From: Streptomyces sp. DG2A-72
Lineage (GTDB): Bacteria; Actinomycetota; Actinomycetes; Streptomycetales; Streptomycetaceae
Assembly: GCF_030499575.1 (NCBI RefSeq)
Contig: NZ_JASTLC010000001.1
Location: 8,270,001-8,334,000, forward strand
Length of the DNA stretch: 64,000 nucleotides
Reading direction: 5' to 3'
Each line of letters opens with the position of its first letter. Position 1 is the first letter of the stretch. The translations under genes and the position numbers were made by a program. Below the pieces are notes generated by a model. That model was not told where the DNA came from and did not search any database. It worked only from the letters and a program-made list of their open reading frames with translations. Shown here one piece after another: positions 42,373 through 50,782 of the stretch.

Positions 42373-42768
42373 GTGACCGTCATGACGCAGACCGCGGGGA
42401 CGCAACCCGCCAGCACCTCCAGCGGTTCGGGGACCGCCGGACTCTACGACATCCTCGAACTGATCCTGGACCGCGGGCTCGTCATCGACGTGTTCGTCCG
42501 TGTCTCGCTGGTCGGCATCGAGATCCTCAAGATCGACGTACGGATCGTCATCGCGAGCGTCGACACCTACCTCCGCTTCGCCGAGGCCTGCAACCGCCTC
42601 GACCTGGAGTCCGGTCGCAAGGCCCCCGACAAGCTCACCGACATCGTCGGCAACCTGGTCGAGAGCGGCGCCAGCGGCGCGACCGGCGGCGCCATCGGCG
42701 GCGCCATCAGTGGTGCGGCCGACGCGATCGGCGACCTCTTCGACCGCGACAAGCAGGAGGACCGGTGA
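42373..42768 (+). CDS. gvpA: gas vesicle structural protein GvpA
   Basis: A 131-aa protein from GTG 42373, 7 bp after GAGGA. Residues 22-75 (LYDILELILDRGLVIDVFVRVSLVGIEILKIDVRIVIASV) are the shell-protein core: two helices and a beta-hairpin that build the ribbed wall. As in other streptomycete versions, the chain extends beyond the usual 70 or so aa with a Gly/Ala-rich tail (GASGATGGAIGGAISGAA) that would face outward or bind other Gvp proteins. The stop overlaps the gvpF start (GTGA). Confidence 0.93.
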   Translation: MTVMTQTAGTQPASTSSGSGTAGLYDILELILDRGLVIDVFVRVSLVGIEILKIDVRIVIASVDTYLRFAEACNRLDLESGRKAPDKLTDIVGNLVESGASGATGGAIGGAISGAADAIGDLFDRDKQEDR

Positions 42769-43607
42769 GCAGCGCCCCGAGGACCGAGACCGGGGCCGAG
42801 CAGAAACCCGGGAACGAGGCCGGCCCCGAATCCCCCGTCCGACTCGAATCCCCCGTCGAACCGGCCCCGGAGCTCGCTCCGGACCAGCACCAGCCCCTGT
42901 ACGTCTACGCCATCGCGGGCTCCGACCATCCCCTGCGCCTCAACAGCCTGCGCCCGGTCGGCGGGTCCGACGCCCCGCTGCGCGCGGTGGTCCACGGCCC
43001 GCTCGCCGCCGTCGTCAGCCCCGCACCCCCGGACCTGCGTCCCAAACGCCGTGACCTGGCCGCCCACCAGGCACTCCAGGAACGGTTGATGGCCGACGGA
43101 GCGGTCCTTCCCATGAGGTTCGGTCTGCTCGCCCCCGACGACACCGCCCTGCGGGCAGCCCTGGAGGAGAAGGGCGAGGAGTACATCCGCAGGCTCGCCG
43201 AGCTGCACGGCGCCACCGAGTTCAACCTCAAGGCCGCCCGTTCCCAGGACGACCTCCTGCGCGAGATTCTCCACGAGTCCGAGGAGGCCCGTCGGCTCAA
43301 CCAGCGCACACGCGAAGGCAACGGCACACACGAGGACCGCGTCGCCCTCGGCGAGCTGGTGGCCCGCCAGATCGACGCCCGGCAGCGGCGGCTGGCCGAC
43401 CAGGTCGTCGAGCAGCTGTCCGGACTGGCCCGCGCCCGGGTCGTGGCCGCCCCGTCGAAGGACGCCTTCCTCAACGCCTCGTTCCTCGTCGACCGCGCCC
43501 GTGCCCACGAGTTCGCCCACGCCGGCCTGCGGCTGGCGCGCGACTACGGCGAGGGCTACGACTTCCGGCTGCGCGGTCCCCTGCCGCCGTACAGCTTCGC
43601 CGCCTGA
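42765..43607 (+). CDS. gvpF: gas vesicle protein GvpF
   Basis: A 280-aa GvpF/GvpL-family assembly protein. After a Pro/Glu-rich leader of 45 residues comes LYVYAIAGSDHPL, then the helical middle (AAHQALQERLMADGAVLPMRFGLL) and a C-terminal second ferredoxin-like domain ending FRLRGPLPPYSFA. It binds GvpA early in assembly. It is a distant paralogue of GvpL at 44297-45124. The start overlaps the gvpA stop. Confidence 0.92.
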   Translation: MSSAPRTETGAEQKPGNEAGPESPVRLESPVEPAPELAPDQHQPLYVYAIAGSDHPLRLNSLRPVGGSDAPLRAVVHGPLAAVVSPAPPDLRPKRRDLAAHQALQERLMADGAVLPMRFGLLAPDDTALRAALEEKGEEYIRRLAELHGATEFNLKAARSQDDLLREILHESEEARRLNQRTREGNGTHEDRVALGELVARQIDARQRRLADQVVEQLSGLARARVVAAPSKDAFLNASFLVDRARAHEFAHAGLRLARDYGEGYDFRLRGPLPPYSFAA

Positions 43608-43623
43608 CCATGGAGCCCGCCTC

Positions 43624-43869
43624 ATGGGCCTGCTGACCGGCATCTTCACCCTCCCGCTCGCGCCCCTGCGCACCACGCTCTGGGCCGCTGAACAGGTGCA
43701 GAAGGTCGCCGAGGCGGAGTACTACGACCCCGATCCCGTCCGGCAGGCGCTCGTCGACCTGGAACGGGCCCTGCTGGACGGGCGGATCGACGAGGACGAG
43801 TACGACCGCCGCGAGGACGAACTGCTGGACCGACTCGACGAGATCACCGCCAGGAGACGAGCCCCCTGA
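43624..43869 (+). CDS. gvpG: gas vesicle protein GvpG
   Basis: An 81-aa protein: MGLLTGIFTLPLAPLRTTLWAAEQV forms an amphipathic start, followed by a coiled helix VRQALVDLERALLDGRIDEDEYDRREDELLDRL. This is the typical GvpG form, an accessory assembly factor. The gene is packed between gvpF and gvpJ, with 2 bp to the next start. Confidence 0.9.
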   Translation: MGLLTGIFTLPLAPLRTTLWAAEQVQKVAEAEYYDPDPVRQALVDLERALLDGRIDEDEYDRREDELLDRLDEITARRRAP

Positions 43870-43871
43870 CC

Positions 43872-44300
43872 ATGACACAACCGGTAGCAGCCGCATTCAC
43901 CGGGCCGCCCCGCCCGCCGTCCCCGTACGACCCCGGGCCCGGCGGCCAGACCGCCAACCTCGCCGACATCCTCGAACGTGTCCTCGACAAGGGCGTGGTG
44001 ATCGCGGGCGACATCCGCATCAACCTGCTCGACATCGAGCTGCTCACCATCAAGCTGCGGCTGCTCGTCGTCTCCGTCGACAAGGCGAAGGAGATGGGCA
44101 TCGACTGGTGGGAACACGACCCCTCCCTCTCCTCCGGAGCCAACCGCGCCGGCCGCCCCGGCCGGTCCCTCGCCGGGGAGACGAGCCCGCCGCCCGCCGA
44201 CGACCCGGCCCGGGCCCTGGCAGAGGAGAACGAACGCCTGCGCGCCGAGATCGCGGAGCTGCGGGTGGACAGCGCGGCCGACAGGAGACTCCAGCCATGA
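43872..44300 (+). CDS. gvpJ: GvpA-like gas vesicle protein GvpJ
   Basis: A 142-aa GvpA-family protein. The core LADILERVLDKGVVIAGDIRINLLDIELLTIKLRLLVVSVDKA is flanked by a Pro-rich N-terminus and a C-terminal coiled segment (RALAEENERLRAEIAELR). GvpJ is a minor shell component, likely at the conical ends. The position between gvpG and gvpL matches the S. coelicolor gene order. The stop overlaps the gvpL start (ATGA). Confidence 0.85.
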   Translation: MTQPVAAAFTGPPRPPSPYDPGPGGQTANLADILERVLDKGVVIAGDIRINLLDIELLTIKLRLLVVSVDKAKEMGIDWWEHDPSLSSGANRAGRPGRSLAGETSPPPADDPARALAEENERLRAEIAELRVDSAADRRLQP

Positions 44301-45124
44301 CCGACACGGACATCGTCTATGTCTACGCCGTACTGCGCCGCACCCCTGAGGCCGCCGAGGCCGTGGCGGACCTGCGGGGGGTCGCCGGCGAACCGATACG
44401 CCTGGTGGAGTCCGCGGACGGCACTCAGGAACTCGCCGCCGCCATCGGCCCCGTCCCGGCTGCGGACTTCGAGGAGGCGCCCCTCAAGGCCGGTCTGGAG
44501 GACCTGGACTGGCTGGAATCCGCGGCCCGCGCCCACCACGCCGTCGTCGCCGCACTCGTCGGGTGCGGCGCCGCCGTGCTGCCGCTGCGCCTGGCCACCG
44601 TGTACCGCGACGAGGACCGGGTGCGGCAGGCCCTCGACGAGCGCGGCGACGACTTCCTGTCCCTGCTGGACCGCCTCACCGGCCATGTGGAACTCGGGCT
44701 CAAGATCTACGCCGCTCCGGACACCGCACCGCCCGACCCCGACCTCGACCCCGACCCCGACACTGAACCTGCCCCGGCCTCAGGCCTCGGCGCCGGCCGC
44801 GCCTACCTGGCCGTACGGCGCCGCCGATGGCGTACGGCCGAGGACGCCCGGCAGGCGGCCACCGAGGCAGCCACCCGCCTCACCGAGACGGCCGCCGCCC
44901 TCGCCGTCGACCGCGTCGCCCACCGCCCCCAACGCGGTGACCTCGCCGGTTCGGCCTCCGGCACCAACGTCAGCAACGACGCCTACCTCGTTCACGCCGA
45001 CCACGTCGACCAGTTCCGTACCGGTGTGCGGAGAGCCGCCGAGAGACTCCCCGGCGTCCATGTGGAAGTCACCGGACCCTGGGCGCCGTACTCCTTCGCC
45101 CTCCAGCCGGAGCCCGTTCCGTGA
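44297..45124 (+). CDS. gvpL: gas vesicle protein GvpL
   Basis: A 275-aa GvpL/GvpF-family protein beginning DIVYVYAVLRRTPEAAEA and ending VEVTGPWAPYSFA. The middle has an acidic Asp-Pro repeat (PPDPDLDPDPDTEP) that is probably a flexible linker. It acts in assembly alongside GvpF. The ATG overlaps the gvpJ stop and its own stop overlaps the gvpS GTG, so the genes are coupled. Confidence 0.9.
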   Translation: MTDTDIVYVYAVLRRTPEAAEAVADLRGVAGEPIRLVESADGTQELAAAIGPVPAADFEEAPLKAGLEDLDWLESAARAHHAVVAALVGCGAAVLPLRLATVYRDEDRVRQALDERGDDFLSLLDRLTGHVELGLKIYAAPDTAPPDPDLDPDPDTEPAPASGLGAGRAYLAVRRRRWRTAEDARQAATEAATRLTETAAALAVDRVAHRPQRGDLAGSASGTNVSNDAYLVHADHVDQFRTGVRRAAERLPGVHVEVTGPWAPYSFALQPEPVP

Positions 45125-45330
45125 CCGGCACCGTCACCCCCCACGCCGACCGTCCGGTCGCCCTCATCGACCTCCTCGACCGGCTCCTCCAGGGCGGCGT
45201 CGTCCTCACCGGCGACCTCATCCTGTCCATCGCGGACGTCGACCTGGTCCGCATCGACCTCCGGGCCGTCATCGCCCCCGCGGTCACCGCCATGGTCGCC
45301 GACGCGGCCCGTCCCGTCCCACAACCTTGA
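45121..45330 (+). CDS. gvpS: GvpA-like gas vesicle protein GvpS
   Basis: A 69-aa minimal GvpA-family protein (VALIDLLDRLLQGGVVLTGDLILSIADVDLVRIDLRAVI). This is the third GvpA-like gene of the operon; position between gvpL and gvpK supports the name gvpS. The GTG overlaps the gvpL stop. Confidence 0.85.
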   Translation: MTGTVTPHADRPVALIDLLDRLLQGGVVLTGDLILSIADVDLVRIDLRAVIAPAVTAMVADAARPVPQP

Positions 45331-45336
45331 GGTCCC

Positions 45337-45639
45337 ATGTCCCCGTCCCCGGACACCCGCGCCGCCCACCGCCTGTCGACCGACCCGGACACCGTCGAGC
45401 GCGACCTGGTCAAGCTGGTGCTGACCGTCGTCGAACTCCTCCGCCAGCTCATGGAACGCCAGGCGCTCCACCGCGTCGACAACGGCAACCTCACGGAGGA
45501 ACAGGAGGAACGCGTCGGCCTGACGCTGATGCTCCTCCACGACCGCATGCAGGACCTCTGCGACCGCTATGACCTGCGCCTGGAAGACCTCAACCTGGAC
45601 CTGGGACCGCTCGGAACCCTGCTGCCAACGGCCGACTGA
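45337..45639 (+). CDS. gvpK: gas vesicle protein GvpK
   Basis: A 100-aa helical protein with the GvpK core DTVERDLVKLVLTVVELLRQLMERQALHRVD and the closing LRLEDLNLDLGPLGTLLP. It is the last gene of the operon. Its last 50 bp, including conserved C-terminal codons, overlap the 3' end of the convergent sirohydrochlorin chelatase gene. No gvpN, gvpY or gvpZ gene is present in this cluster. Confidence 0.92.
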   Translation: MSPSPDTRAAHRLSTDPDTVERDLVKLVLTVVELLRQLMERQALHRVDNGNLTEEQEERVGLTLMLLHDRMQDLCDRYDLRLEDLNLDLGPLGTLLPTAD

Positions 45640-46390
45640 CGCCCACCCCATGCACCTCGCGCCGCGCCGGTCCGCGCGACGCCGCGGCGCGGAAACGGCT
45701 CAGTACCAGAGCGGCAACCTCGGGCGCTGCGCCCAGCACGTCCGCGAGGACGTCCGCGTTGTGCGCGCCGCGCGCGATACGGTCCGGCAGGAACCCCGGT
45801 GCCAGTACATAGGGTGCGACAGCGACCTGCTTACAGCCGAGCGCCCGCAGCTCCCGCACCGCGTCCTCGGTGCGGGGCAGGGCCGCGGAGGCGAACGCGG
45901 GTCGCACGGCGCACCAACCGGTGTGCCACCACTCCCGCGCGATGTCGGCGATCACCGCGATCGCCTCCGGGTCGGTGGACCCCGCCGAGGCCAGCACGAC
46001 CCCGGTCGAGGACTTGTCGGCGGGCGTCAGTCCCGCCTCGTACAACCGCCGTTCAAGCGCCTGGAGGAGCAGCGGGGACGGGCCCAGCACCTCCGCCTGG
46101 CGGATCCGCAGCCGCGGCGGGGCGTCCCGCAGTACGGCGGGGATGTCGGCCTTCGCGTGAAAGGCGCGGGTCAGCAGCAGCGGCTGGGCGACCACATCCT
46201 GGACGCCCTCCGCCGCCAGGGACTCCAACACGCCCTGTACGGACGGGATGTTGAAGTCCAGGAAGCCGGTCTCCACGCGCAGCCCCGGCCGCCGCGACCG
46301 TACCCGGCGCACCAGGGCATGGACGGTCGCGGCGTGCCGCGGATCGCGGCTGCCGTGGGCGATGACGAGAAGGACCGGCTTCTTGTTCAT
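45590..46390 (-). CDS. sirohydrochlorin chelatase-like protein (CbiX/SirB)
   Basis: A 266-aa tandem-domain CbiX/SirB-type chelatase. LLVIAHGSRDPRHAATVHAL carries the catalytic His of the first domain, and VLASAGSTDPEA is its counterpart in the second. It inserts iron (or cobalt) into sirohydrochlorin; as the last gene of the sulfur operon it most likely makes siroheme for the sulfite reductase. The start is 5 bp after the ssuC stop. About 25 C-terminal residues after the conserved fold run antisense into gvpK and look like a read-on tail. Confidence 0.88.
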   Translation of the reverse strand: MNKKPVLLVIAHGSRDPRHAATVHALVRRVRSRRPGLRVETGFLDFNIPSVQGVLESLAAEGVQDVVAQPLLLTRAFHAKADIPAVLRDAPPRLRIRQAEVLGPSPLLLQALERRLYEAGLTPADKSSTGVVLASAGSTDPEAIAVIADIAREWWHTGWCAVRPAFASAALPRTEDAVRELRALGCKQVAVAPYVLAPGFLPDRIARGAHNADVLADVLGAAPEVAALVLSRFRAAASRGPARREVHGVGVSRPLAAGFRAVPGPG

Positions 46391-46395
46391 GGGAC

Positions 46396-47280
46396 TCAGC
46401 TCTTCACCAGCAGGCCGCGGCTGCGCAGCACCCACCGCTCCAGCGGGCTGAAGATCAGCAGGTCGATGGCGATACCGACGAACAGGATGAGCAGGATGGC
46501 GAGGAAGACCGTCGCCATGCTGCTGTTGGTGCGGCCCACCTCCAGCAGCTGGCCGAGTCCCACGCCCAGGTCCGGTGCCTGCGCGATGATCTCGGCGGCC
46601 ATCAGCGAGCGCCAGGAGAACGCCCAGCCCTGCTTCAGCCCCGCCACATAGCCGGGCAGCGCCGCGGGCATCACGATGTGCCAGGTACCGCGCAGTCCGG
46701 TCGCCCCCAGCGTCCGCCCCGCGCGCAGGATCAGCGGCGGCACCTGGTCGACGCCGGACACCAGACCGTTGGCGATCGACGGCACCGCGCCGAGCAGGAT
46801 CACGGCGTACATCATCTCGGGCTTCAGGCCCAGCCAGATCACGGCGGCGGGCACCCACGCCACCGACGGCAGCGACTGCAGGCCGGACAGGATCGGGCCG
46901 ATCGCCGCGCGCACGAACTTCACCCGGGCCACGAGCAGGCCGAGCGGCGTGCCGATGACGAGGGCGAGCGCGAAGCCGAACAGGCCTCGCGAGACGCTCG
47001 TCCAGATGTAGTCGAACAGCGTGCCCTTCAGCCACGCGTCCTCGACCTCGGCCCACACGGCACCGGGGGAGGGCAGCTTCGCGGGGTCGTCGACGATCTT
47101 CAGGGAGATCAGTCCCTGCCAGACGACGAGGACCACGGCGATCGCGATGATCGGCGGCAGGATCTTCTCGCGGAAGGTCTGCCGGAAGGGCGGCCGGCCG
47201 CTGACCGAGGTCTCCAGCGCGTCGAGGCCCGCCTCTACGGTCCCGGAGTCCTGGACCGGTGTCGTGTCAGTGCTGGCCAT
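46396..47280 (-). CDS. ssuC: aliphatic sulfonate ABC transporter permease
   Basis: A 294-aa permease with six membrane segments after a 40-aa cytoplasmic tail. The EAA loop is RTLGATGLRGTWHIVMPAALPGYVAGLKQ. The start at ATG 47280 lies 14 bp inside the upstream ATPase gene, so the two are coupled. SsuC-type permeases form homodimers for import of alkanesulfonates or sulfate esters. Confidence 0.88.
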   Translation of the reverse strand: MASTDTTPVQDSGTVEAGLDALETSVSGRPPFRQTFREKILPPIIAIAVVLVVWQGLISLKIVDDPAKLPSPGAVWAEVEDAWLKGTLFDYIWTSVSRGLFGFALALVIGTPLGLLVARVKFVRAAIGPILSGLQSLPSVAWVPAAVIWLGLKPEMMYAVILLGAVPSIANGLVSGVDQVPPLILRAGRTLGATGLRGTWHIVMPAALPGYVAGLKQGWAFSWRSLMAAEIIAQAPDLGVGLGQLLEVGRTNSSMATVFLAILLILFVGIAIDLLIFSPLERWVLRSRGLLVKS

Positions 47281-48061
47281 GACGGCGGATCTCCCCACGC
47301 AGTACATCGGTGATCTCAAGGGACAGTTCGGCGACCGGCGCGTCCTCGATGCGGCGAGGCTGCGGGATGCCGACCGTCCACTCGCGGGCGATCCGGCCGG
47401 GCCGGGACGACAGCAGGATGACGCGCTGCGCGAGCCGCACCGCCTCGCGCACGTTGTGCGTGACGAAGAGAACGGACAGCCCGGTCTCCGCCCAGATCCG
47501 CGTCAGCTCGTCGTGGAGCACGTCCCGCGTGATGGCGTCCAGCGCCGCGAACGGCTCGTCCATCAGCAGCAGCCGGCTCTCCTGCGCGAGCGCGCGGGCG
47601 AGGGCGACGCGCTGGCGCATACCGCCGGACAGCTCGTGCACCCGCTTGCCGTGCGCGCCCTTGAGCCGTACGAGTTCGAGCAGTTCCTCGGCCTTGTCGC
47701 GCCGCTCGCTCTTCGCAACCCCCCTGAGTTTGAGGGCGAGTTCGATGTTCTTGCCCGCGGTCAGCCACGGGAAGAGGGCGTGCTCCTGGAACATCAGGGC
47801 CGGGCGGCCGTCCGTCGTGATGGACCCGGCGGTGGGCGCGTCGAGCCCCGCCACCAGGTTCAGCAGCGTGGACTTGCCGCAGCCCGAGGCCCCCAGGAGC
47901 GTGACGAACTCGCCGGGCGCGACATCGATGCTGATGTCGTCCAGCACGAGCTGCTGTCCGGCGGGCCCCGCGAACGACTTCGAGACGTGCTCGATCCGGG
48001 CGGCGTGTTCGGCCGTCGCGGCGCCGTCGGCGGCCTTGGCGAGGGTCGTGGTCGTAGCCAT
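47267..48061 (-). CDS. ssuB: aliphatic sulfonate ABC transporter ATP-binding protein
   Basis: A 264-aa ATPase: Walker A GASGCGKST, signature LSGGMRQR, Walker B LLMDEPFA, switch VTHNVREA. Start 48061 is chosen because AGGAGGTGA lies 6 nt upstream; an in-frame ATG at 48085 lacks such a site. It energises SsuC, whose gene it overlaps. Confidence 0.9.
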   Translation of the reverse strand: MATTTTLAKAADGAATAEHAARIEHVSKSFAGPAGQQLVLDDISIDVAPGEFVTLLGASGCGKSTLLNLVAGLDAPTAGSITTDGRPALMFQEHALFPWLTAGKNIELALKLRGVAKSERRDKAEELLELVRLKGAHGKRVHELSGGMRQRVALARALAQESRLLLMDEPFAALDAITRDVLHDELTRIWAETGLSVLFVTHNVREAVRLAQRVILLSSRPGRIAREWTVGIPQPRRIEDAPVAELSLEITDVLRGEIRRHGQH

Positions 48062-48097
48062 GGTCGTCACCTCCTGGGAACTCATCGGGTCGTTCGG

Positions 48098-49201
48098 TCA
48101 GCTCGCGCCGAGACCGGCGTCGCCGACGGTGCTCTCGCCCTCGGCCTTGAGGACCTTGTTGAGCAGCGTGAGGTCGTAGATGCCGTTCAGGTCGGGCTTC
48201 TCCAACAGGCCGGCCTTGACCGCGTGCTCCGCCTCGGTGTTCAGGGTGGAGGCCAGCGGGTCGTCGGTGAACTGGATCGACTTCCAGGCCGGGTCCAGGA
48301 CATCGGCCGGCAGCGCCTTGCCCGAGTCCTTCTCCAGCTGCTTGTTCGCCGCGGCCTTGGCCGCGTCCGGGTTGGCGTTGATCCATTTGTTGGCCTCGAC
48401 CGAGGCCTTCAGCACAGCCTCGACGGCCTTCGGGTGCTCCTTGAGGAAGTCCTGCCGCACGATGATGTTCGTGATCACGAACTTCTTGTCCGGCCACAGG
48501 TCCGCCTCGTCCAGCAGCACCTTGCCGCCCTCGGCGACCAGCTTGGACGCGGTCGGCTCCGGCACCCAGGCGCCGTCGATGGAACCGGACTTGTAGGCGT
48601 CCGGCGTCACCTTGTTGTCGGTGCGGACCACCGAGACATCGCCCTTGCCGCTCTCCGCGTCGACCTTCCAGCCCTGCTCCGCGATCCAGTTGAGGAACGC
48701 CACGTCCTGCGTGTTGCCCAGCTGAGGGGTCGCGATCTTCTTGCCCTTGACGTCCTTCAGGGACTTGATCTTGTCCGGGTCGACGACGAGCTTCACGCCG
48801 CCGGACGCCGAACCGCCGATGATGCGCAGATTCTTGCCGCCCGACGCGGTGTAGCCGTTGATCGCCGGGGAGGGGCCGATCCATCCGATGTCGATGGAGT
48901 CGGAGTTCAGCGCCTCGATCTCGGAGGGACCGGCGTTGAAGATCTGGTATTGGGCCTTGGTCGCGCCGAGCGCCTTCTGGAAGTAGCCCTTGTTCGCGCC
49001 CACGAGAGCGGTGCCGTGGGTCAGGTTCCCGAAGTAGCCGATCCTGACGGAGTCGAGACCGTCGATCTTCTCCGCGCCCGCGGCCACCTTGGCGGTGTCG
49101 TCGCCCTCGGCCTGAGAGCCGTAACCGCAGGCGGCGAGGGTGAGGAGGGGGAGTGCGGCGATGACCGCGAGGGTGCGACGTACGGCGAATGTGGCAGGCA
49201 C
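48098..49201 (-). CDS. ssuA: aliphatic sulfonate-binding lipoprotein
   Basis: A 367-aa binding lipoprotein from GTG 49201 (AGAGGA upstream), lipobox LTLAAC. The SsuA pattern VRIGYFGNLTHGTALVGANKGYF and the PQLGNTQDVAFLNWI region fit the sulfonate/sulfate-ester group. Its place behind the sulfate-assimilation genes supports a sulfur ligand over nitrate or taurine. The 223-bp gap upstream suggests an additional promoter. Confidence 0.88.
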   Translation of the reverse strand: MPATFAVRRTLAVIAALPLLTLAACGYGSQAEGDDTAKVAAGAEKIDGLDSVRIGYFGNLTHGTALVGANKGYFQKALGATKAQYQIFNAGPSEIEALNSDSIDIGWIGPSPAINGYTASGGKNLRIIGGSASGGVKLVVDPDKIKSLKDVKGKKIATPQLGNTQDVAFLNWIAEQGWKVDAESGKGDVSVVRTDNKVTPDAYKSGSIDGAWVPEPTASKLVAEGGKVLLDEADLWPDKKFVITNIIVRQDFLKEHPKAVEAVLKASVEANKWINANPDAAKAAANKQLEKDSGKALPADVLDPAWKSIQFTDDPLASTLNTEAEHAVKAGLLEKPDLNGIYDLTLLNKVLKAEGESTVGDAGLGAS

Positions 49202-49424
49202 GGGAGGTGTTCCTCTCGGAGGCCCGGCGGTCACGGTGTCTCAGGTCGTGGCCGGGAGGTCGGCAGGTTTTCGTCTACGGCGGTGGGGGGTGAGGGCGCG
49301 CAAGCAGTGCGCGTACGTCAACGCGCACATCGCGGCACCCCGCCCTGCCCGCTGCCGAGGGCGCCGCTGCCGACGCGGCCGCCCTCCTTCGCGAACGTGG
49401 AGTAGACATCGGGGGAGTTCATGG
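49202..49424. other. 223-bp gap inside the sulfur operon
   Basis: It contains a hairpin GTGCGCG-TACGTCAA-CGCGCAC (49308-49329). A 34-codon frame on the - strand starts at an ATG near 49421 but lacks coding support. It may hold an internal promoter or attenuator for the ssu genes. Confidence 0.4.
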
Positions 49425-50780
49425 TCAGAAGTCCCACCCGTCGTCGTCGCCCTCGTCCCGGACCGGCTCCGGGGAGGCGAACGACTCGCCGACCATGCCC
49501 GCGGTGAGCGTGGTGCCGTCGTTCGGGTCGATCAGGATGAAGGAGCCGGTGCGGCGCGAGTCGGCGTAGGAGTCGACCGGCAGCGGCTCGGCGGTGCGGA
49601 TCTTCACCCGGCCGATGTCGTTGGCGACGAGCTGTCCCGGGTGCGGGTGCAGGGAGAGGTCGGCGAGCGTGAGCCGGGACGGGATGTCCTTGACGATCGC
49701 CTTGACCGTGCGGGTGCCGTGCTTGAGCAGCACGCGGTGGCCGACGGTCAGCGGGGCGTCCGCGACATGGCAGACGGTCGCCTCGATGTCCTGCGTGGTG
49801 GGCGGCGCGTCCTTGCTGGGCACGATCAGATCGCCGCGCGAGATGTCGATGTCGTCCTCGAGCAGGAGCGTCACCGACTGGGTGGTCCAGGCGACGTCGA
49901 CGGGCTTGCCGAGCAGGTCGATACCGCTGATCTTCGTCGAGCGGCCGGACGGCAGGACCGTGATCTGCTCGCCGACGTGGAACGAACCGGCCGCGATCTG
50001 GCCCGCGTAGCCCCGGTAGTCCGGGTGCTCGGCGGTCTGCGGCCGGATCACGTACTGCACGGGCAGCCGGGCGTGGCAGTGGCTCAGGTCGTGGGCGACG
50101 GGCACCGTCTCCAGGTGCTCGAGCACCGTCGGGCCGCCGTACCAGTCCATGACCGCGGACGGCTCCACCACGTTGTCGCCCGCGAGCGCCGAGATCGGGA
50201 TCGCGGTGACCTCGGGGACGCCCAGCTCGGTCGCGTACGCCGTGAACTCCTCGGCGATCGCGGCGAACACGGCTTCCTTGTAGTCGACGAGGTCCATCTT
50301 GTTGACGGCGAGGACCACGTGCGGGACACGCAGCAGCGCGGCCAGCGCCGCGTGCCGGCGGGTCTGTTCGACCACGCCGTTGCGCGCGTCGATCAGGATC
50401 ACCGTCAGCTCGGCGGTGGAGGCGCCGGTGACCATGTTGCGGGTGTACTGCACATGGCCAGGGGTGTCGGCGAGGATGAAGCGGCGCTTGGGCGTGGCGA
50501 AGTAGCGGTAGGCCACGTCGATGGTGATGCCCTGCTCGCGCTCGGCGCGCAGGCCGTCCGTGAGGAGGGCGAGGTCGGGGGCGTCCTGGCCGCGGTTGCG
50601 GGAGGCGTGCTCCACGGCCTCCAGCTGATCCGTGAGGATCGACTTGGAGTCGTGCAGCAGTCGTCCGACGAGCGTGGACTTGCCGTCGTCGACCGAGCCC
50701 GCCGTCGCGAAACGCAGCAGGGTTGTCTCCGACAACTGCTCGACCGACAGCGGCTCGGTGGGTTCGGTGGTGCTGGACAT
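49425..50780 (-). CDS. cysN: sulfate adenylyltransferase subunit 1 (GTPase)
   Basis: A 451-aa EF-Tu-like GTPase: P-loop GSVDDGKSTLVGRLL, DTPGH, and VNKMD. It stimulates ATP sulfurylase (CysD) by GTP hydrolysis to form adenosine phosphosulfate (APS). There is no fused APS kinase domain; that enzyme is the separate cysC two genes upstream. The start is 2 bp after the cysD stop. Confidence 0.96.
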   Translation of the reverse strand: MSSTTEPTEPLSVEQLSETTLLRFATAGSVDDGKSTLVGRLLHDSKSILTDQLEAVEHASRNRGQDAPDLALLTDGLRAEREQGITIDVAYRYFATPKRRFILADTPGHVQYTRNMVTGASTAELTVILIDARNGVVEQTRRHAALAALLRVPHVVLAVNKMDLVDYKEAVFAAIAEEFTAYATELGVPEVTAIPISALAGDNVVEPSAVMDWYGGPTVLEHLETVPVAHDLSHCHARLPVQYVIRPQTAEHPDYRGYAGQIAAGSFHVGEQITVLPSGRSTKISGIDLLGKPVDVAWTTQSVTLLLEDDIDISRGDLIVPSKDAPPTTQDIEATVCHVADAPLTVGHRVLLKHGTRTVKAIVKDIPSRLTLADLSLHPHPGQLVANDIGRVKIRTAEPLPVDSYADSRRTGSFILIDPNDGTTLTAGMVGESFASPEPVRDEGDDDGWDF

Positions 50781-50782
50781 CG

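Noticed and set aside
49320..49424. A second leader peptide before ssuA
   Set aside because: A 34-codon frame exists but lacks the RxHVDL-type motif and the terminal Cys seen in the peptide at 54988-55071.
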